NCBI GenBank assembly: GCA_938036875.1
Contig: CALHVX010000072.1
Coordinates: 27,203 to 91,202, forward strand
Source: an uncultured Pseudomonadales bacterium
Lineage (GTDB): Bacteria > Pseudomonadota > Gammaproteobacteria > Pseudomonadales > Azotimanducaceae
Length of the DNA: 64,000 nucleotides
Direction of reading: 5' to 3'
Below, one piece after another: positions 50,337 to 59,835 of this stretch (its first letter is position 1; the number at the start of each line of letters is the position of its first letter). The notes beneath the pieces are model-generated. The model was not told the DNA's origin and did not search any database. It saw only the letters and a program-made list of their open reading frames with translations. Both the position numbers and the translations under genes were made by a program.

Positions 50337-52145
50337 TTGGTAAAGAATTGGCGTTTTTTTGGCTCTGACGCCCGGTGGACGGCCTCCGCAGCCAGTGCTA
50401 GAGCCCATTCAGAGTCCCGTAGACGTCCCTGTGGTGGGTTATGTGCTCGGTTGTTGGTTGCGGTCCTAGTGGCTGGCTCGCTATCGGGTCCGGGCTTTGC
50501 GGACGAACCTGAAAAGCTGTCGAGCAGCCTCAGTTGTGAGCTGTCGAGCAAACAGCAGGCTCAGTTTGCGTCTTTTGAGTTCGACACGGCTGAGGCGCCT
50601 GCAACGCCGGCGCTCGGCCAAACCGAGGTGATTCAGAAGCTTTTAGTGGTTCGCCAGCAGGTTTTCCAGACCGAAGATCACCTTCTGCAGCGTTTGGCGA
50701 ATCGATACCATTGGCAAACACGTGAGGCCGTGGTGCGCCAGGTTTTGCCCTTTGCCGCCGGTGACAAGGTGGACGCGTTGGCCTTGGCGGAAGCGGAGCG
50801 CATTCTGCGGCGCAAGCCTTACTACTTTGATGGTCAGATTGTGCCGGCTTTGCGTTGCCCCAAGGGTTTGCTGCTGGTGGTGGTTGTGCGTGATGTTTGG
50901 ACCCTGAATCCGCGACTGATCTTCTCGCGATCCGGTGGGGATAACGATGTGGGTGCTGGGGTTAGTGATACCAATTGGTTTGGCACCGGTATTGCGGCGA
51001 GTGTGGGCTACTTGCGCAACGATGAGCGGTCGGGCGTCAACTTGGTGTTCCGAGATAGCAACCTCGGCGGTAGCCGCTGGGCGTTAGATAGCCAAGTGTT
51101 TCATACGGATGATGGCGGGAACTACAGTCTGGATGTAGGTCGGCCTTTTTACTCTGAGCGTACCAAGTCGGCAGTGGGCTTTCGGCTGGCCCACCACAGG
51201 CGCGACCAACCTTTGTACTTTCTAGAAGATGAGCTGTGGGAACTAAAAGTGCGAACTCAGCAAGCCTCGGCATTTGTTGGCCGACTGCTGCATCAGGATG
51301 GCAAGCACACGACGCGCGCCTATGCTGGTTTAGCTTACGAGCAACATGAGTTGAGCCGACCTTTGGGCTTTCCTGACCCTGTGAGCGATAGGCGTTTTGT
51401 ATACCCTTACCTTGGCTGGCAGAGGCTGTCCCGACGTTTCTTAGAGCGTCGCAACATTGACCGCGTGCAGCGTACCGAAGATCTTGCTTTGGGTTCCCAG
51501 CTTTACCTGCAGCTAGGTTATACGCCTGGCATTGCAGGCGATGACAAGCAGTGGTTGTTTACCGGCTCTTATCGCCAGCAAGACTGGTGGCGAGAGCGAT
51601 GGCTGTTGACCTTGCAAGCTCAGGCGGATGGTCGCTACAACAGCTCTCAGTCCGAAGTGCAAGAGTTGGTCAGCAAAGTGCAGGTTGATGCACAACAACA
51701 TCAGTCCGAGCATTGGCGTTTGTTGTTGCGTGCACAAGCACGCTACACCAAAAATTTGCCGATCGATCGTCAACTCTTGATGGGTGGTAGAACCGGTTTG
51801 CGGGGTTACCCCAATCGCTATCAAGTGGGGGATCGAGCATTTTTGCTCACGGCAGAAGAACGCTACTACTCAGATCGTTACCCCTTGCAGATGTTTAGAT
51901 TAGGAGGCGCCGCCTTTGTGGATGTAGGCCGCGCTTGGTATGGCGCCGAAGCGCCTGCCTGGATACCGAGCCCGCGACGCGACGGCCACTTTGAAACCTT
52001 AGTGAATGTTGGTGTGGGCTTGCGTTTAGAATCTACGCGCACCCGGCGAGATCGGGTGCTGCACATCGACTTTGCGGTGCCTTTGGTTAAAGGCCCGCGT
52101 GTGCGGTCCTTAGAGGTCACCTTGGTGGCGCGGCAAAGCTTGTGA
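50337..52145 (+). CDS. Omp85/BamA-family outer-membrane protein
   Basis: 602 residues, TTG start, unusually long n-region before the signal helix LLVAVLVAGSLSGPGFA (about 40-56). POTRA-like region (about 90-200: VIQKLLVVRQQVFQTEDHLLQRLANRY) is followed by a 16-strand barrel of surface-antigen (D15) type with LLMGGRTGLRGYPNRYQVGDRAFLLTAEERYY and a C-terminal beta strand RSLEVTLVARQSL. Family proteins insert or export outer-membrane substrates. Only one or two POTRA domains, so closer to TamA/ShlB-like members than BamA. Confidence 0.82.
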   Translation: MVKNWRFFGSDARWTASAASARAHSESRRRPCGGLCARLLVAVLVAGSLSGPGFADEPEKLSSSLSCELSSKQQAQFASFEFDTAEAPATPALGQTEVIQKLLVVRQQVFQTEDHLLQRLANRYHWQTREAVVRQVLPFAAGDKVDALALAEAERILRRKPYYFDGQIVPALRCPKGLLLVVVVRDVWTLNPRLIFSRSGGDNDVGAGVSDTNWFGTGIAASVGYLRNDERSGVNLVFRDSNLGGSRWALDSQVFHTDDGGNYSLDVGRPFYSERTKSAVGFRLAHHRRDQPLYFLEDELWELKVRTQQASAFVGRLLHQDGKHTTRAYAGLAYEQHELSRPLGFPDPVSDRRFVYPYLGWQRLSRRFLERRNIDRVQRTEDLALGSQLYLQLGYTPGIAGDDKQWLFTGSYRQQDWWRERWLLTLQAQADGRYNSSQSEVQELVSKVQVDAQQHQSEHWRLLLRAQARYTKNLPIDRQLLMGGRTGLRGYPNRYQVGDRAFLLTAEERYYSDRYPLQMFRLGGAAFVDVGRAWYGAEAPAWIPSPRRDGHFETLVNVGVGLRLESTRTRRDRVLHIDFAVPLVKGPRVRSLEVTLVARQSL

Positions 52146-52155
52146 TTTGTGTGGC

Positions 52156-52668
52156 TTAGCTGCAGTTTAGGTCGTCAGCATTCCAGCAAACGGCGGTGGT
52201 ACTGACCGATTGGCCCGTGAATTGGCCGTACGCAGGGCGCGTGAAGGTTAAAATCAAGTCTGCAGTGGCAATGGTGCCTTGGGTTAGTTGCATACCGATA
52301 GCGCCGGTTGCATCGTTGCCGCTACCAGCAATGTAGGGGTCGCCGCCGTCGGGCGCGTTAGCGCGGCCAACTTCTATCATGAGGTGGTCCACCCACTCAC
52401 CAATACTGTCCAGGCCGTCACTAGCCGCGCTTCGAGTAATGGTGCCCATGGCTATGTCGGTGCGCATACGAGCAAACTCGCTGCTGACGAAGCGTACCCC
52501 TTGTTGGTAGTGGGTATTCATCTTCGCGGTATTGGTGGAGCTGATGTAATCTTGATAAGCGGGTAGGGCAATAGACGCCAAGATTCCGATAATGGCAAGC
52601 ACTATCATCAGCTCGATTAGGGTGAAACCCTGTTGTGGCGGTTTGGTTTGGATCTGGGTAAGGGGCAT
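52156..52668 (-). CDS. type IV pilin-like protein
   Basis: 170 residues from ATG 52668. The prepilin site is G14/F15 with Glu at +5 (E19): [25 protein letters not shown] is the class III N-terminal helix. The remainder, with a C-terminal Cys pair ([11 protein letters not shown]), is a pilin head. The protein would be cut by PilD and assembled in a type IV pilus or minor fibre; a single gene, not a pil operon, so a minor or accessory pilin is likely. Confidence 0.88.
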   Translation of the reverse strand: MPLTQIQTKPPQQGFTLIELMIVLAIIGILASIALPAYQDYISSTNTAKMNTHYQQGVRFVSSEFARMRTDIAMGTITRSAASDGLDSIGEWVDHLMIEVGRANAPDGGDPYIAGSGNDATGAIGMQLTQGTIATADLILTFTRPAYGQFTGQSVSTTAVCWNADDLNCS

Positions 52669-52886
52669 GCTGATAGCTCCGGCTTCGCACAAGTTGTGTT
52701 GGTTGCGCTACTAACGAGCGATCTAGGCCCGGTGATCCGCAATAGAGCTCTACCCAGCGTCTTGGGAATGTGACACATTCTTAACGTTTGTAATGTGACT
52801 TGGGTGCAGTTTTGGTGGACGGGCCAACATTAGCCCTTCTCGACCGAGCGAGCTCAACGTTTTACTTAACCGATAAGGAAACCAGT

Positions 52887-53504
52887 ATGACAAAACCTAC
52901 GCTGTATGGGATTTCAGGTTCTCGCGCTCTTCGCGCTATTTGGGGCATGGAAGAGACCGGCATTGAGTACAATCATGTGTCCACCAACTTTGCAGAGGAC
53001 GCCAAGGAGCAAGATTTTCTTGCGATCAATCCTAACGGCCGCATTCCCGCTTTGGTTGATGGTGATGTGGCTTTGTTTGAGTCTATGGCGATCAACCTCT
53101 ACTTGGCCAAAAAGTACGGCAAAGGATTGTATCCCAACACAATTGAAGACGAAGGCCGTGCCTGGCAGTGGAGCGTTTGGGGGATCAGCGAAATCGAGCC
53201 GCTGCAGATGCAGGTTGTTGTGCAGAAGTTGTTTACCCCGGAACCCAAGCGCGACCCCAAAGTTACCGAGCGCGCGTTACGAGGTTTGGAGCGGCCGCTG
53301 AAGGTGCTGGACGATCAGCTAGCGCAACGTCCGTATTTATTGGGCGATGAGTTCAGCGTTGCTGACCTGAACGTGGCGGCCGTGATGTTGTTGTTTGGCA
53401 TGGTGGGTATCGATGCTTCAGCACACAAGCACCTTAGCCGTTGGCTTGATGCCTGTTATGCGCGACCGGCGTTGGCTCGTGCTCGGCAAATGGGCGAAGG
53501 GTAG
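52887..53504 (+). CDS. glutathione S-transferase
   Basis: 205 residues from ATG 52887, ribosome-binding site AAGGAA. The thioredoxin-fold half shows TLYGISGSRALRAIWGMEETGIEY, NPNGRIPALVDGDVALFESMAINLYLAKKYG; the C-terminal helical half has RPYLLGDEFSVADLNVAAVM. Catalytic residue is probably Ser or the usual Tyr/Ser region at ISGS. It conjugates or reduces with glutathione; substrate unknown. YciH follows 6 bp downstream and may be cotranscribed. Confidence 0.9.
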   Translation: MTKPTLYGISGSRALRAIWGMEETGIEYNHVSTNFAEDAKEQDFLAINPNGRIPALVDGDVALFESMAINLYLAKKYGKGLYPNTIEDEGRAWQWSVWGISEIEPLQMQVVVQKLFTPEPKRDPKVTERALRGLERPLKVLDDQLAQRPYLLGDEFSVADLNVAAVMLLFGMVGIDASAHKHLSRWLDACYARPALARARQMGEG

Positions 53505-53510
53505 CCAGCA

Positions 53511-53783
53511 GTGGCCACACAAAAAGGACCCGCCATCCCAAATGATGGGGTGGTGCGTCTACATCGGCAAACCAAAGGGCGCAAAGGCGCTGGGGTCACA
53601 CTGATCCAAGGTGTGGGTGGCAACACGGATGAGCTAAAACAAGTGGCCAAGTGGCTGAAGTCCCAGTGTGGCGTTGGTGGTTCGGTGAAAGACGGGGTGA
53701 TCGAGTTGCAAACGGCGGACCGAGAGCGGCTCGCCGAGTTGCTGGCTAGCAAAGGGCATAAGGTTAAGATTGCTGGCGGCTAA
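53511..53783 (+). CDS. yciH: SUI1/YciH-family translation protein
   Basis: 90 residues, GTG start. DGVVRLHRQTKGRKGAGVTLIQGV, VAKWLKSQCGVGGSVKDGVIELQ and the ending GHKVKIAGG match YciH, an eIF1-like ribosome-binding protein that affects start-codon selection. Compared with E. coli YciH it lacks part of the N-terminal tail. Gap of 6 bp after the GST gene. Confidence 0.92.
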   Translation: MATQKGPAIPNDGVVRLHRQTKGRKGAGVTLIQGVGGNTDELKQVAKWLKSQCGVGGSVKDGVIELQTADRERLAELLASKGHKVKIAGG

Positions 53784-53789
53784 ACCTTG

Positions 53790-54272
53790 CTAGTGATGAT
53801 GATGACCGGTGCCGTGTGCATGTTTGTGCTCGATCTCTTCTTTGGTTGCTTCTCTAACCATCATGATCTCGATATCAAAGGTGAGCTCTACACCCGCTTG
53901 TGGATGGTTTAGATCAACGTCCACAACTTTGGATCCCACTTTCACCACGGTTACCGGCTTAACACCACTTTCTGTGTTTAGGTGTGTGACCTGACCGGGC
54001 TTGAGTTTTTTCGGCTGGGCGAAATATTTTTTTGAAAGTCGCTCCGTACGGTCAGGCTGACGTTCCCCGTAGGCTTCGCTTGGTGGAATGGTCACACTGT
54101 AGACGTCCCCAACCTCGCGCTTTTCTAACGCGGCTTCCAGCCCGCGTATGACATTGCCGTAGCCGTGTAAAATGGCGGCGGGGTTACCATCGCGGGTGGT
54201 TTCAATTTCTTCCCCGGCGGGGTTGGTAATGCGGTAGTGAAATTCCACTACTGAACCTTTAGTGATTTGCAC
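53790..54272 (-). CDS. SlyD-like FKBP-type peptidyl-prolyl isomerase
   Basis: 160 residues from GTG 54272. VQITKGSVVEFHYRITNPAGEEIETTRDGNPAAILHGYGNVIRGLEAALEKREVGDVYSVTIPPSEAYGER is the SlyD/FkpA-like FKBP domain with inserted flap; a His-rich tail (HKHAHGTGHHHH) may bind metal, as in SlyD. The frame continues upstream to 54428, overlapping the ABC permease, without homology. The ABC permease gene ends 39 bp before the start. Confidence 0.88.
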   Translation of the reverse strand: MQITKGSVVEFHYRITNPAGEEIETTRDGNPAAILHGYGNVIRGLEAALEKREVGDVYSVTIPPSEAYGERQPDRTERLSKKYFAQPKKLKPGQVTHLNTESGVKPVTVVKVGSKVVDVDLNHPQAGVELTFDIEIMMVREATKEEIEHKHAHGTGHHHH

Positions 54273-54310
54273 GGTACAGTCCTGATCAAGCAAAAGAACC
54301 AGTGTAACGG

Positions 54311-55540
54311 TTATTCGTAGCGCAGCGCATCTATGGGGTTCAAATCTGCTGCTTTTGATGCGGGCAAGATGCCAAAGAGCACACCAATTAGCCCTGAAAA
54401 GCCTAAGGCTAAGACCATGCCCCACCAAGGCACACTGACGCCGGGGAAGTTGGGGACCAGGGCCGCAACCAGCAAGGCAAGGCCGTAGCCCAGAGCCAAG
54501 CCTATGAGCCCTCCGAGTAAAGACAGCGCCAGCGCTTCGATCAAAAATTGCATCAAGATATGTTGACGTTTGGCTCCAAGCGCTTTGCAGATACCAATCT
54601 CTCGGGTGCGCTCGGTCACCGACACCAACATGATGTTCATAATGCCGATGCCGCCAACCAGCAAGGAGATGCCGACAATGCCGCTAACCACAAGGGTCAC
54701 CGTGTTGATGATTTGGTCAAACGACTCGGCTATCTGCTCCGAGCTGCGGATAACAAAATCATCCGCGGTATCACCGCTCAAGCGGTGGCTGCGCCGGAGC
54801 AGCGCTCTAATTCGCTCGGTTACCTCGGGAATGTCATCAATGTTGGTGACGGCAAGCTGGATGGCAATATCCGGCTCCTGCTGTGCGCCATTTAAGCTGC
54901 GCATGGTTTGATAGGGCAGCAGTAGGTAGTCGTCTTGCGAGAAGCCAAACATCTCACCGCGTGGCTCCATCAAGCCAATTATTTTTAGCCAGTCGCCGCC
55001 GACCTCAATAAACTCACCAACAGGGTTGCTGGGTAGGTCTAAGTCTTGCGCCGTTTTCACACCAATGACACAAACCCGGCGCCGTTTTTGGTTGTCGGTG
55101 GCAGATAGGAACCTGCCCCGCTGAGGATAGTTGTTGCCAACGTCTTGAAAGCTATAGGTGGTACCTTGTACCTGGGTGAAGGTCGATTGACCGCGGTATC
55201 GAACCTCGCCGCCGGTGTTGGTTTGAGAAAACAGCACCGGAGTGATGGACGAGATGCCATCAACGCGTTCTTGTAGTAGCTGTAGGTCTTCGGGTGTTAA
55301 GCGTGCGGATTGCCCTTGCAAGCGTTGCTTCAGCGGCGTAAACGAGCGTACTGCCAGCGAGTTAGTGCCAAGCCCCTGAAACTCGGCGCTGATGGATTCG
55401 CGTAGCCCTTCCACCAACGAGATGACGGCAATAACAGAGGCGACACCTATGACGATGCCTAAGGTGGTTAGAAAGCTGCGAAAGCCATTGCTGATGATGG
55501 ACTCCCAAGCGGAGCGAAAGCTCTCAACCAGGGTGAACAT
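54311..55540 (-). CDS. MacB-type ABC exporter permease
   Basis: 409 residues. N-terminal helix ([22 protein letters not shown]), a large periplasmic MacB_PCD domain and C-terminal FtsX-like helices ([44 protein letters not shown]). Its ATPase gene overlaps its start by 17 bp. With the MFP and ATPase it would export lipopeptides, toxins or envelope molecules through a TolC-like channel not in this window. Confidence 0.92.
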   Translation of the reverse strand: MFTLVESFRSAWESIISNGFRSFLTTLGIVIGVASVIAVISLVEGLRESISAEFQGLGTNSLAVRSFTPLKQRLQGQSARLTPEDLQLLQERVDGISSITPVLFSQTNTGGEVRYRGQSTFTQVQGTTYSFQDVGNNYPQRGRFLSATDNQKRRRVCVIGVKTAQDLDLPSNPVGEFIEVGGDWLKIIGLMEPRGEMFGFSQDDYLLLPYQTMRSLNGAQQEPDIAIQLAVTNIDDIPEVTERIRALLRRSHRLSGDTADDFVIRSSEQIAESFDQIINTVTLVVSGIVGISLLVGGIGIMNIMLVSVTERTREIGICKALGAKRQHILMQFLIEALALSLLGGLIGLALGYGLALLVAALVPNFPGVSVPWWGMVLALGFSGLIGVLFGILPASKAADLNPIDALRYE

Positions 55541-56252
55541 GGTTTGCTCTAGAAGGCTGGTTCGGATTCATTGCGTCGGACTTTACTTGACCATCCATCA
55601 GCTCGATGACGCGTCCGCAATGGGCCGCTATGTCGTCTTCGTGGGTAACCACAATAATGGTTTGACCGTCGGCGTGCAGCTCATCGAACAAAGCCATGAT
55701 GTTGCGCGAGGTGTCCGAGTCCAGGTTGCCGGTGGGTTCGTCCGCCAGCAATATTGAAGGGTTGGTGACCAACGCGCGCGCAATGGCAACCCGTTGTCGT
55801 TGGCCGCCAGAAAGCTGGTTAGGTAGATGATCGCTGCGCTCGCTTAAGCCTACTCGTGCTAGCGCTTGTTCAGCCAACTCGCGTCGTTCTTTAAACGGGA
55901 TGCCACGATAAATGAGGGGTTGCATCACGTTACGTAGCGCCGTGGTACGGGTTAGCAGGTTGAAGCTTTGAAAGATAAAGCCAATTTCTTCGTTGCGAAT
56001 TTGCGCCAGATCATCTTCGCTCAAGGTGCTCACATCGCGTTGGTTGAGTACGTACTCACCGGTGGTTGGCTGATCCAGGCAGCCCATGATGTTCATCATG
56101 GTGGATTTGCCCGAGCCGGAAGAGCCAATGAAGGCAACGTAGTCATTCACGTTGATGGTAACGCTGATGTTTTGCAGTGCATGTATCTCTTGGTCACCCA
56201 TGACATAAGTCTTGGTCACTGCAGCCATGCTGATGAGGCTAGCCGCCGGCAT
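55524..56252 (-). CDS. MacB/LolD-type ABC transporter ATPase
   Basis: 242 residues from ATG 56252: the start is set by the homology ([12 protein letters not shown]), which would be lost with ATG 56228. Walker [10 protein letters not shown] (43-51), signature LSGGQ, Walker [17 protein letters not shown] switch. It powers the MacB-type permease encoded next. It overlaps the membrane fusion protein end by 14 bp, and the permease start by 17 bp. Confidence 0.93.
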   Translation of the reverse strand: MPAASLISMAAVTKTYVMGDQEIHALQNISVTINVNDYVAFIGSSGSGKSTMMNIMGCLDQPTTGEYVLNQRDVSTLSEDDLAQIRNEEIGFIFQSFNLLTRTTALRNVMQPLIYRGIPFKERRELAEQALARVGLSERSDHLPNQLSGGQRQRVAIARALVTNPSILLADEPTGNLDSDTSRNIMALFDELHADGQTIIVVTHEDDIAAHCGRVIELMDGQVKSDAMNPNQPSRANHVHPG

Positions 56253-57447
56253 TGGTTGGGCTGTCCGTATTCGCATCGTTCGTTTCGGTGTTGATGGCGT
56301 CACCTTCTTGCAAACGGCGTAAGGTACGTGCGGGGCCGGTGATAACCCTGGCGTCCAACTCGAGCCCATCGGTAATCTCTTGATATTCATCATCCGATAG
56401 GCCGACGCTAACAATTTGTTTGTAGGCTTTGCCTCCGCGATCAACAAAAACGTAGTGCTGCTGAGTTTTGGTGCTACCAATTTCTTCGGTGGCGATCGCC
56501 TGGACTGGCAAGGACAACACTTCTTCTTCGGTTTGAGTAAAGATTGCTGCTCGGCAGGACATGCCGGGTCGCAGTGCAATACCGTTGCTTTCACTAATAC
56601 GAATTCGGACTAGAAATGTTAGCCCACGACGATTTAGCTCCGTCTTTGCGGTATTGGCAATGAACTCAACATGCCCGCGCAACGGTTGATCTGGGTATGC
56701 AATAGCAACAATTTCGGCGCTTTGGCCCACGCGGATATCGGCAACGTCGGCTTCGTCAACAAATACCTCGGTAATAATGCTGCGAGGGTCCGCGATGGTC
56801 ATCAAACCGCTGCCGGGGATGTTGGTGGTGCTAGAGATGGCGGTCTCGCCGACCTCGATATCCAAGGAGGTCACCACGCCACTGATGGGCGCGCGGACTT
56901 GGGTCTTGGCGAGTTGATCAGCAAATTGTTGTAATTGTGCTTGGGTTTGTACCAAGCGTTCGGTAGAGCTTTTTAGATCCACTCTAGCCATGTTGTACTG
57001 GTGATCTAGCGCTTCGAACGCATCTTCGCCAAGTAGCTTTTGCTGAAAGAGTTTTTGGCTGCGATCGCGGCGGCGCTTTAAGTTTTCAGCGTTTAGTTCA
57101 GCACGCTCAATGGCAATCTGCTGCAAGCGCACTGAGGCTTCGTTTTGCTGTAGTTGCGCGGTAAAGGCCTCGTCATCTATTTGCAGAACTAACTGATCTT
57201 GCTCAACGCTGTCTCCTTCGGTGACATATACGGCGGTTACCCGACCAATCACCTCGCTGGTGAGCGTGACCTCATTTTCGTGAGCCAAGCTGCCACTGGC
57301 CAGTATGGATGGGGCAATGGTGCGCATACTGGGTTCGGCTTGAGTGACCGGTTTGCCATTGCCTGTACCTAAGGTTCGATTCAACAAGGGGACGCCGATA
57401 GCGAGCGCCACCACCAAGAGCACAATTAGTAGGCGTGAGAGGGGCAT
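56239..57447 (-). CDS. membrane fusion protein of the MacAB-type exporter
   Basis: 402 residues. N-terminal helix ([20 protein letters not shown]), a coiled-coil hairpin (about 95-170), biotinyl-lipoyl fold ([20 protein letters not shown] and [26 protein letters not shown]) and beta-barrel. HlyD/MacA-type periplasmic adaptor. Ends in an acidic, Asn/Thr-rich tail. The upstream YIP1 gene's stop codon TAG lies directly before its ATG. Confidence 0.92.
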   Translation of the reverse strand: MPLSRLLIVLLVVALAIGVPLLNRTLGTGNGKPVTQAEPSMRTIAPSILASGSLAHENEVTLTSEVIGRVTAVYVTEGDSVEQDQLVLQIDDEAFTAQLQQNEASVRLQQIAIERAELNAENLKRRRDRSQKLFQQKLLGEDAFEALDHQYNMARVDLKSSTERLVQTQAQLQQFADQLAKTQVRAPISGVVTSLDIEVGETAISSTTNIPGSGLMTIADPRSIITEVFVDEADVADIRVGQSAEIVAIAYPDQPLRGHVEFIANTAKTELNRRGLTFLVRIRISESNGIALRPGMSCRAAIFTQTEEEVLSLPVQAIATEEIGSTKTQQHYVFVDRGGKAYKQIVSVGLSDDEYQEITDGLELDARVITGPARTLRRLQEGDAINTETNDANTDSPTNAGG

Positions 57448-58134
57448 CTATAGCGCCATCGCGTACATTGAGCCATAAACAAGGATAAGCGGGAGCAGAA
57501 CAACCAAACCGCAATAGAGCCAAGATTTTTGGGTCCAGAGACGATAGCCAAGCAACATCAGGCCAATAGACCACAGACGAGTGAGATCTAAACTGTTCAG
57601 CGTGTTAGCCAGCGCCTTGTTGTCGGGGTCAATGTTCAGCAAATTCGTTAGTGTGAACGGGTTCATCTCCAACAGTGTGATGTGCCCAGATGACAAGAGG
57701 AGGGTGGCCAACCCTGCGATGCTTGAGAACAGCATGGGGATGTTGGACCAGGCCGTAAAACTCAGCCAAGGTTTGTATCCGATCTTGGTGCCATTAAACA
57801 TCGAAGAAAGGTAGAAGTAGCCTGCATGAACTAACAAGAATAGAAAAATACCGATGCTGCCACTAGCGGTGCTGATCCACTTAAGCATACCGTCTGGCAT
57901 GCTCTCCATCCCTGCTCTAGCGTCAGACCGCTCGGCGTCACTCATGTCGTCAGCCGTTTGGCTTAGCAGATCGTCTATCAATAGGTCTGGGTCTGTTACT
58001 TGGAAGTAAGTGAAGGTGGCGGCGCTGACAACAACCAGCAGCAAAACAATGGGCAGGGCAATGGTTGGCTTGTCGCGTAGCTCGGTAAAAGCTAACCGGG
58101 GTGCTGCAATAATGTTGATCAATGTACTCAGCAT
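57448..58134 (-). CDS. YIP1-family membrane protein
   Basis: 228 residues with about five transmembrane helices: ALPIVLLLVVVSAATFTYFQV, SIGIFLFLLVHAGYFYLSSMF, AWSNIPMLFSSIAGLATLLL, LWSIGLMLLGYRLW, LYCGLVVLLPLILVYGS. The YIP1 domain pattern fits bacterial members, function unknown. It abuts the exporter MFP gene with no gap (TAGATG), so it probably assists the exporter or is coregulated with it. Confidence 0.82.
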   Translation of the reverse strand: MLSTLINIIAAPRLAFTELRDKPTIALPIVLLLVVVSAATFTYFQVTDPDLLIDDLLSQTADDMSDAERSDARAGMESMPDGMLKWISTASGSIGIFLFLLVHAGYFYLSSMFNGTKIGYKPWLSFTAWSNIPMLFSSIAGLATLLLSSGHITLLEMNPFTLTNLLNIDPDNKALANTLNSLDLTRLWSIGLMLLGYRLWTQKSWLYCGLVVLLPLILVYGSMYAMAL

Positions 58135-58168
58135 GATGGACCCTTTTTTCAGATTAAGGTTTGGCCGG

Positions 58169-59779
58169 TTAGTCCGTTGCTTCTAGGATGAATCTAGCCC
58201 CTTGCTCTGCGATCATCACCGTTGGTGCATTGGTGTTGCCAGAGGTGATAGTGGGCATGACCGAAGCATCAATGACTCGCAACCCAGCTACACCTCGTAC
58301 TCGTAGTCGATCGTCTACCACCGCCTGGGGATCGTTGCCCATTTTGCACGTACCAACCGGATGAAAGATAGTGGTACCTAGATCACCAGCGGCTTGGTTG
58401 AGCTCGTCGTCGCTTGTTAGGTGAGCACCAGGTTTCCACTCTTCGGGGGCGAAGTGGGCAAGCGCTGGGGCAGACATGATTTTGCGGGTGAAGCGCACTC
58501 CGGCTCGGGCAATCTCTTGGTCTTCGGGGGTGGATAGGTAGTTCATGGTGATGGCGGGGGCAGCGCTGCCATCCGAAGATTTGATTCGAATGTGACCACG
58601 GCTACTTGGGCGCAAGTTGCAAACCGACGGCGTAATGGCGTTGAACTTATGTAGCGGCTCTCCAAACTTGTCTAACGATAGCGGCTGAACATGCCATTCG
58701 ATGTTGGCTGTTGGCTGGCTGTCGTCACTGCGCGCAAAAGCACCTAGCTGTGAGGGCGGCATGGTCAAAGGACCCGTTTTGTTAAGCAGATATTCGAGGC
58801 CCATCTGTGCTTTGCCAATCAAGCTATTGGCGCGCTGGTTTAGGGTTACGGTGTTTTGAACTTTGTAGACGCTACGAATTTGCAGGTGGTCTTGCAAATT
58901 TTCGCCTACCCCGGATAGCTCGTGTTGCACCTTGATGTTGTGTTCATTGAGCAATGCGCCGGGGCCAATCCCAGACAGTTGCAATAGTTGTGGTGTGCCT
59001 ACGGCGCCAGCAGCAAGCAATACCTCCCGCCGCGCGCTAAAGGTTTGTTGGTTGCCGTTGGCCAGCCGCACGTTCACGCCGGTTGCGCGCAAACCATCAT
59101 TGTTGTCTAGCACCAAGCGTTCGACTTGAACTTTGGTCATTACTGTTAGGTTTGAGCGTTGTTGTATTGGCCGCAAGAATGCTTTAGTACCGCTCCAGCG
59201 CGAGCCATTGCGCTGGTTCATTTGAAAGTAGGCGTTGCCGAAGTTATCGCCGCGATTGAACTCTTCGATTTTAGGGATGCCAGACTCCGCGGCGGCGTCG
59301 CGCCAAGCATCAAGAATTTCCCAGTTCACCCGCCGCTCTTCGACGCGCAGCTCGCCACCGGCACCGTGAAACTCATCATTGCCATGTTGGTAGTCTTCTG
59401 ATGCTTTGAACACTGGTAGCACATCGTCCCAACCCCAGCCTCGGTTACCTAAACTGGCCCAGTGGTCGTAGTCGCTGCGTTGACCGCGCATGTAGATCAT
59501 GGCGTTGATGGATGAACAGCCGCCTAGGACTTTACCCCGGGCGTATCCAATAGAGCGATTGTTTAAGCCCGGGTCCGGCTCGATATTGAAGCACCAGTCG
59601 GTTCTCGGGTTGCCAATGGTGTAGAGATAGCCGACCGGTATATCGATCCAGAAGTAGTTATCTTTACCACCCGCTTCGAGCAATAACACTTGGCATTGCG
59701 GGTCTGCGGTGAGTCGATTGGCTAGTACGCAACCGGCGGTGCCCGCGCCAACAATGATGTAGTCGTATTCGTTATTCAT
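58169..59779 (-). CDS. GMC-family FAD oxidoreductase (alcohol/choline dehydrogenase-like)
   Basis: 536 residues. FAD site GAGTAGCVLANRL (10-22); the GMC motifs GKVLGGCSSINAMIYMRG and GAVGTPQLLQLSGIG; C-terminal FHPVGTCKMG with the active-site His. It oxidises an alcohol (choline or long-chain alcohol, AlkJ-like), passing electrons to quinone or cytochrome. It could follow a CYP153-type hydroxylation in alkane use (inference). Close relatives are usually cytoplasmic-face membrane proteins. A perfect 16-bp tandem repeat separates it from the IorB-like gene. Confidence 0.92.
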   Translation of the reverse strand: MNNEYDYIIVGAGTAGCVLANRLTADPQCQVLLLEAGGKDNYFWIDIPVGYLYTIGNPRTDWCFNIEPDPGLNNRSIGYARGKVLGGCSSINAMIYMRGQRSDYDHWASLGNRGWGWDDVLPVFKASEDYQHGNDEFHGAGGELRVEERRVNWEILDAWRDAAAESGIPKIEEFNRGDNFGNAYFQMNQRNGSRWSGTKAFLRPIQQRSNLTVMTKVQVERLVLDNNDGLRATGVNVRLANGNQQTFSARREVLLAAGAVGTPQLLQLSGIGPGALLNEHNIKVQHELSGVGENLQDHLQIRSVYKVQNTVTLNQRANSLIGKAQMGLEYLLNKTGPLTMPPSQLGAFARSDDSQPTANIEWHVQPLSLDKFGEPLHKFNAITPSVCNLRPSSRGHIRIKSSDGSAAPAITMNYLSTPEDQEIARAGVRFTRKIMSAPALAHFAPEEWKPGAHLTSDDELNQAAGDLGTTIFHPVGTCKMGNDPQAVVDDRLRVRGVAGLRVIDASVMPTITSGNTNAPTVMIAEQGARFILEATD

Positions 59780-59803
59780 AAGCCCAATTTTTGAGTTAGT
59801 TTC

Positions 59804-59835
59804 GTCGGTTTAGAGTTGCGTCGGTTTAGAGTTGT
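59804..59835. repeat. perfect 16-bp tandem duplication over the IorB-like stop
   Basis: CGTCGGTTTAGAGTTG is repeated (59804-59819 and 59820-59835). It covers the last codons and stop of the molybdenum subunit gene (TAA at 59826-59828, minus strand). Confidence 0.92.

Noticed and set aside
54273..54428. Extension of the SlyD-like gene into the permease gene
   Set aside because: Overlaps coding sequence of the permease on the same strand in another frame, with no homology.
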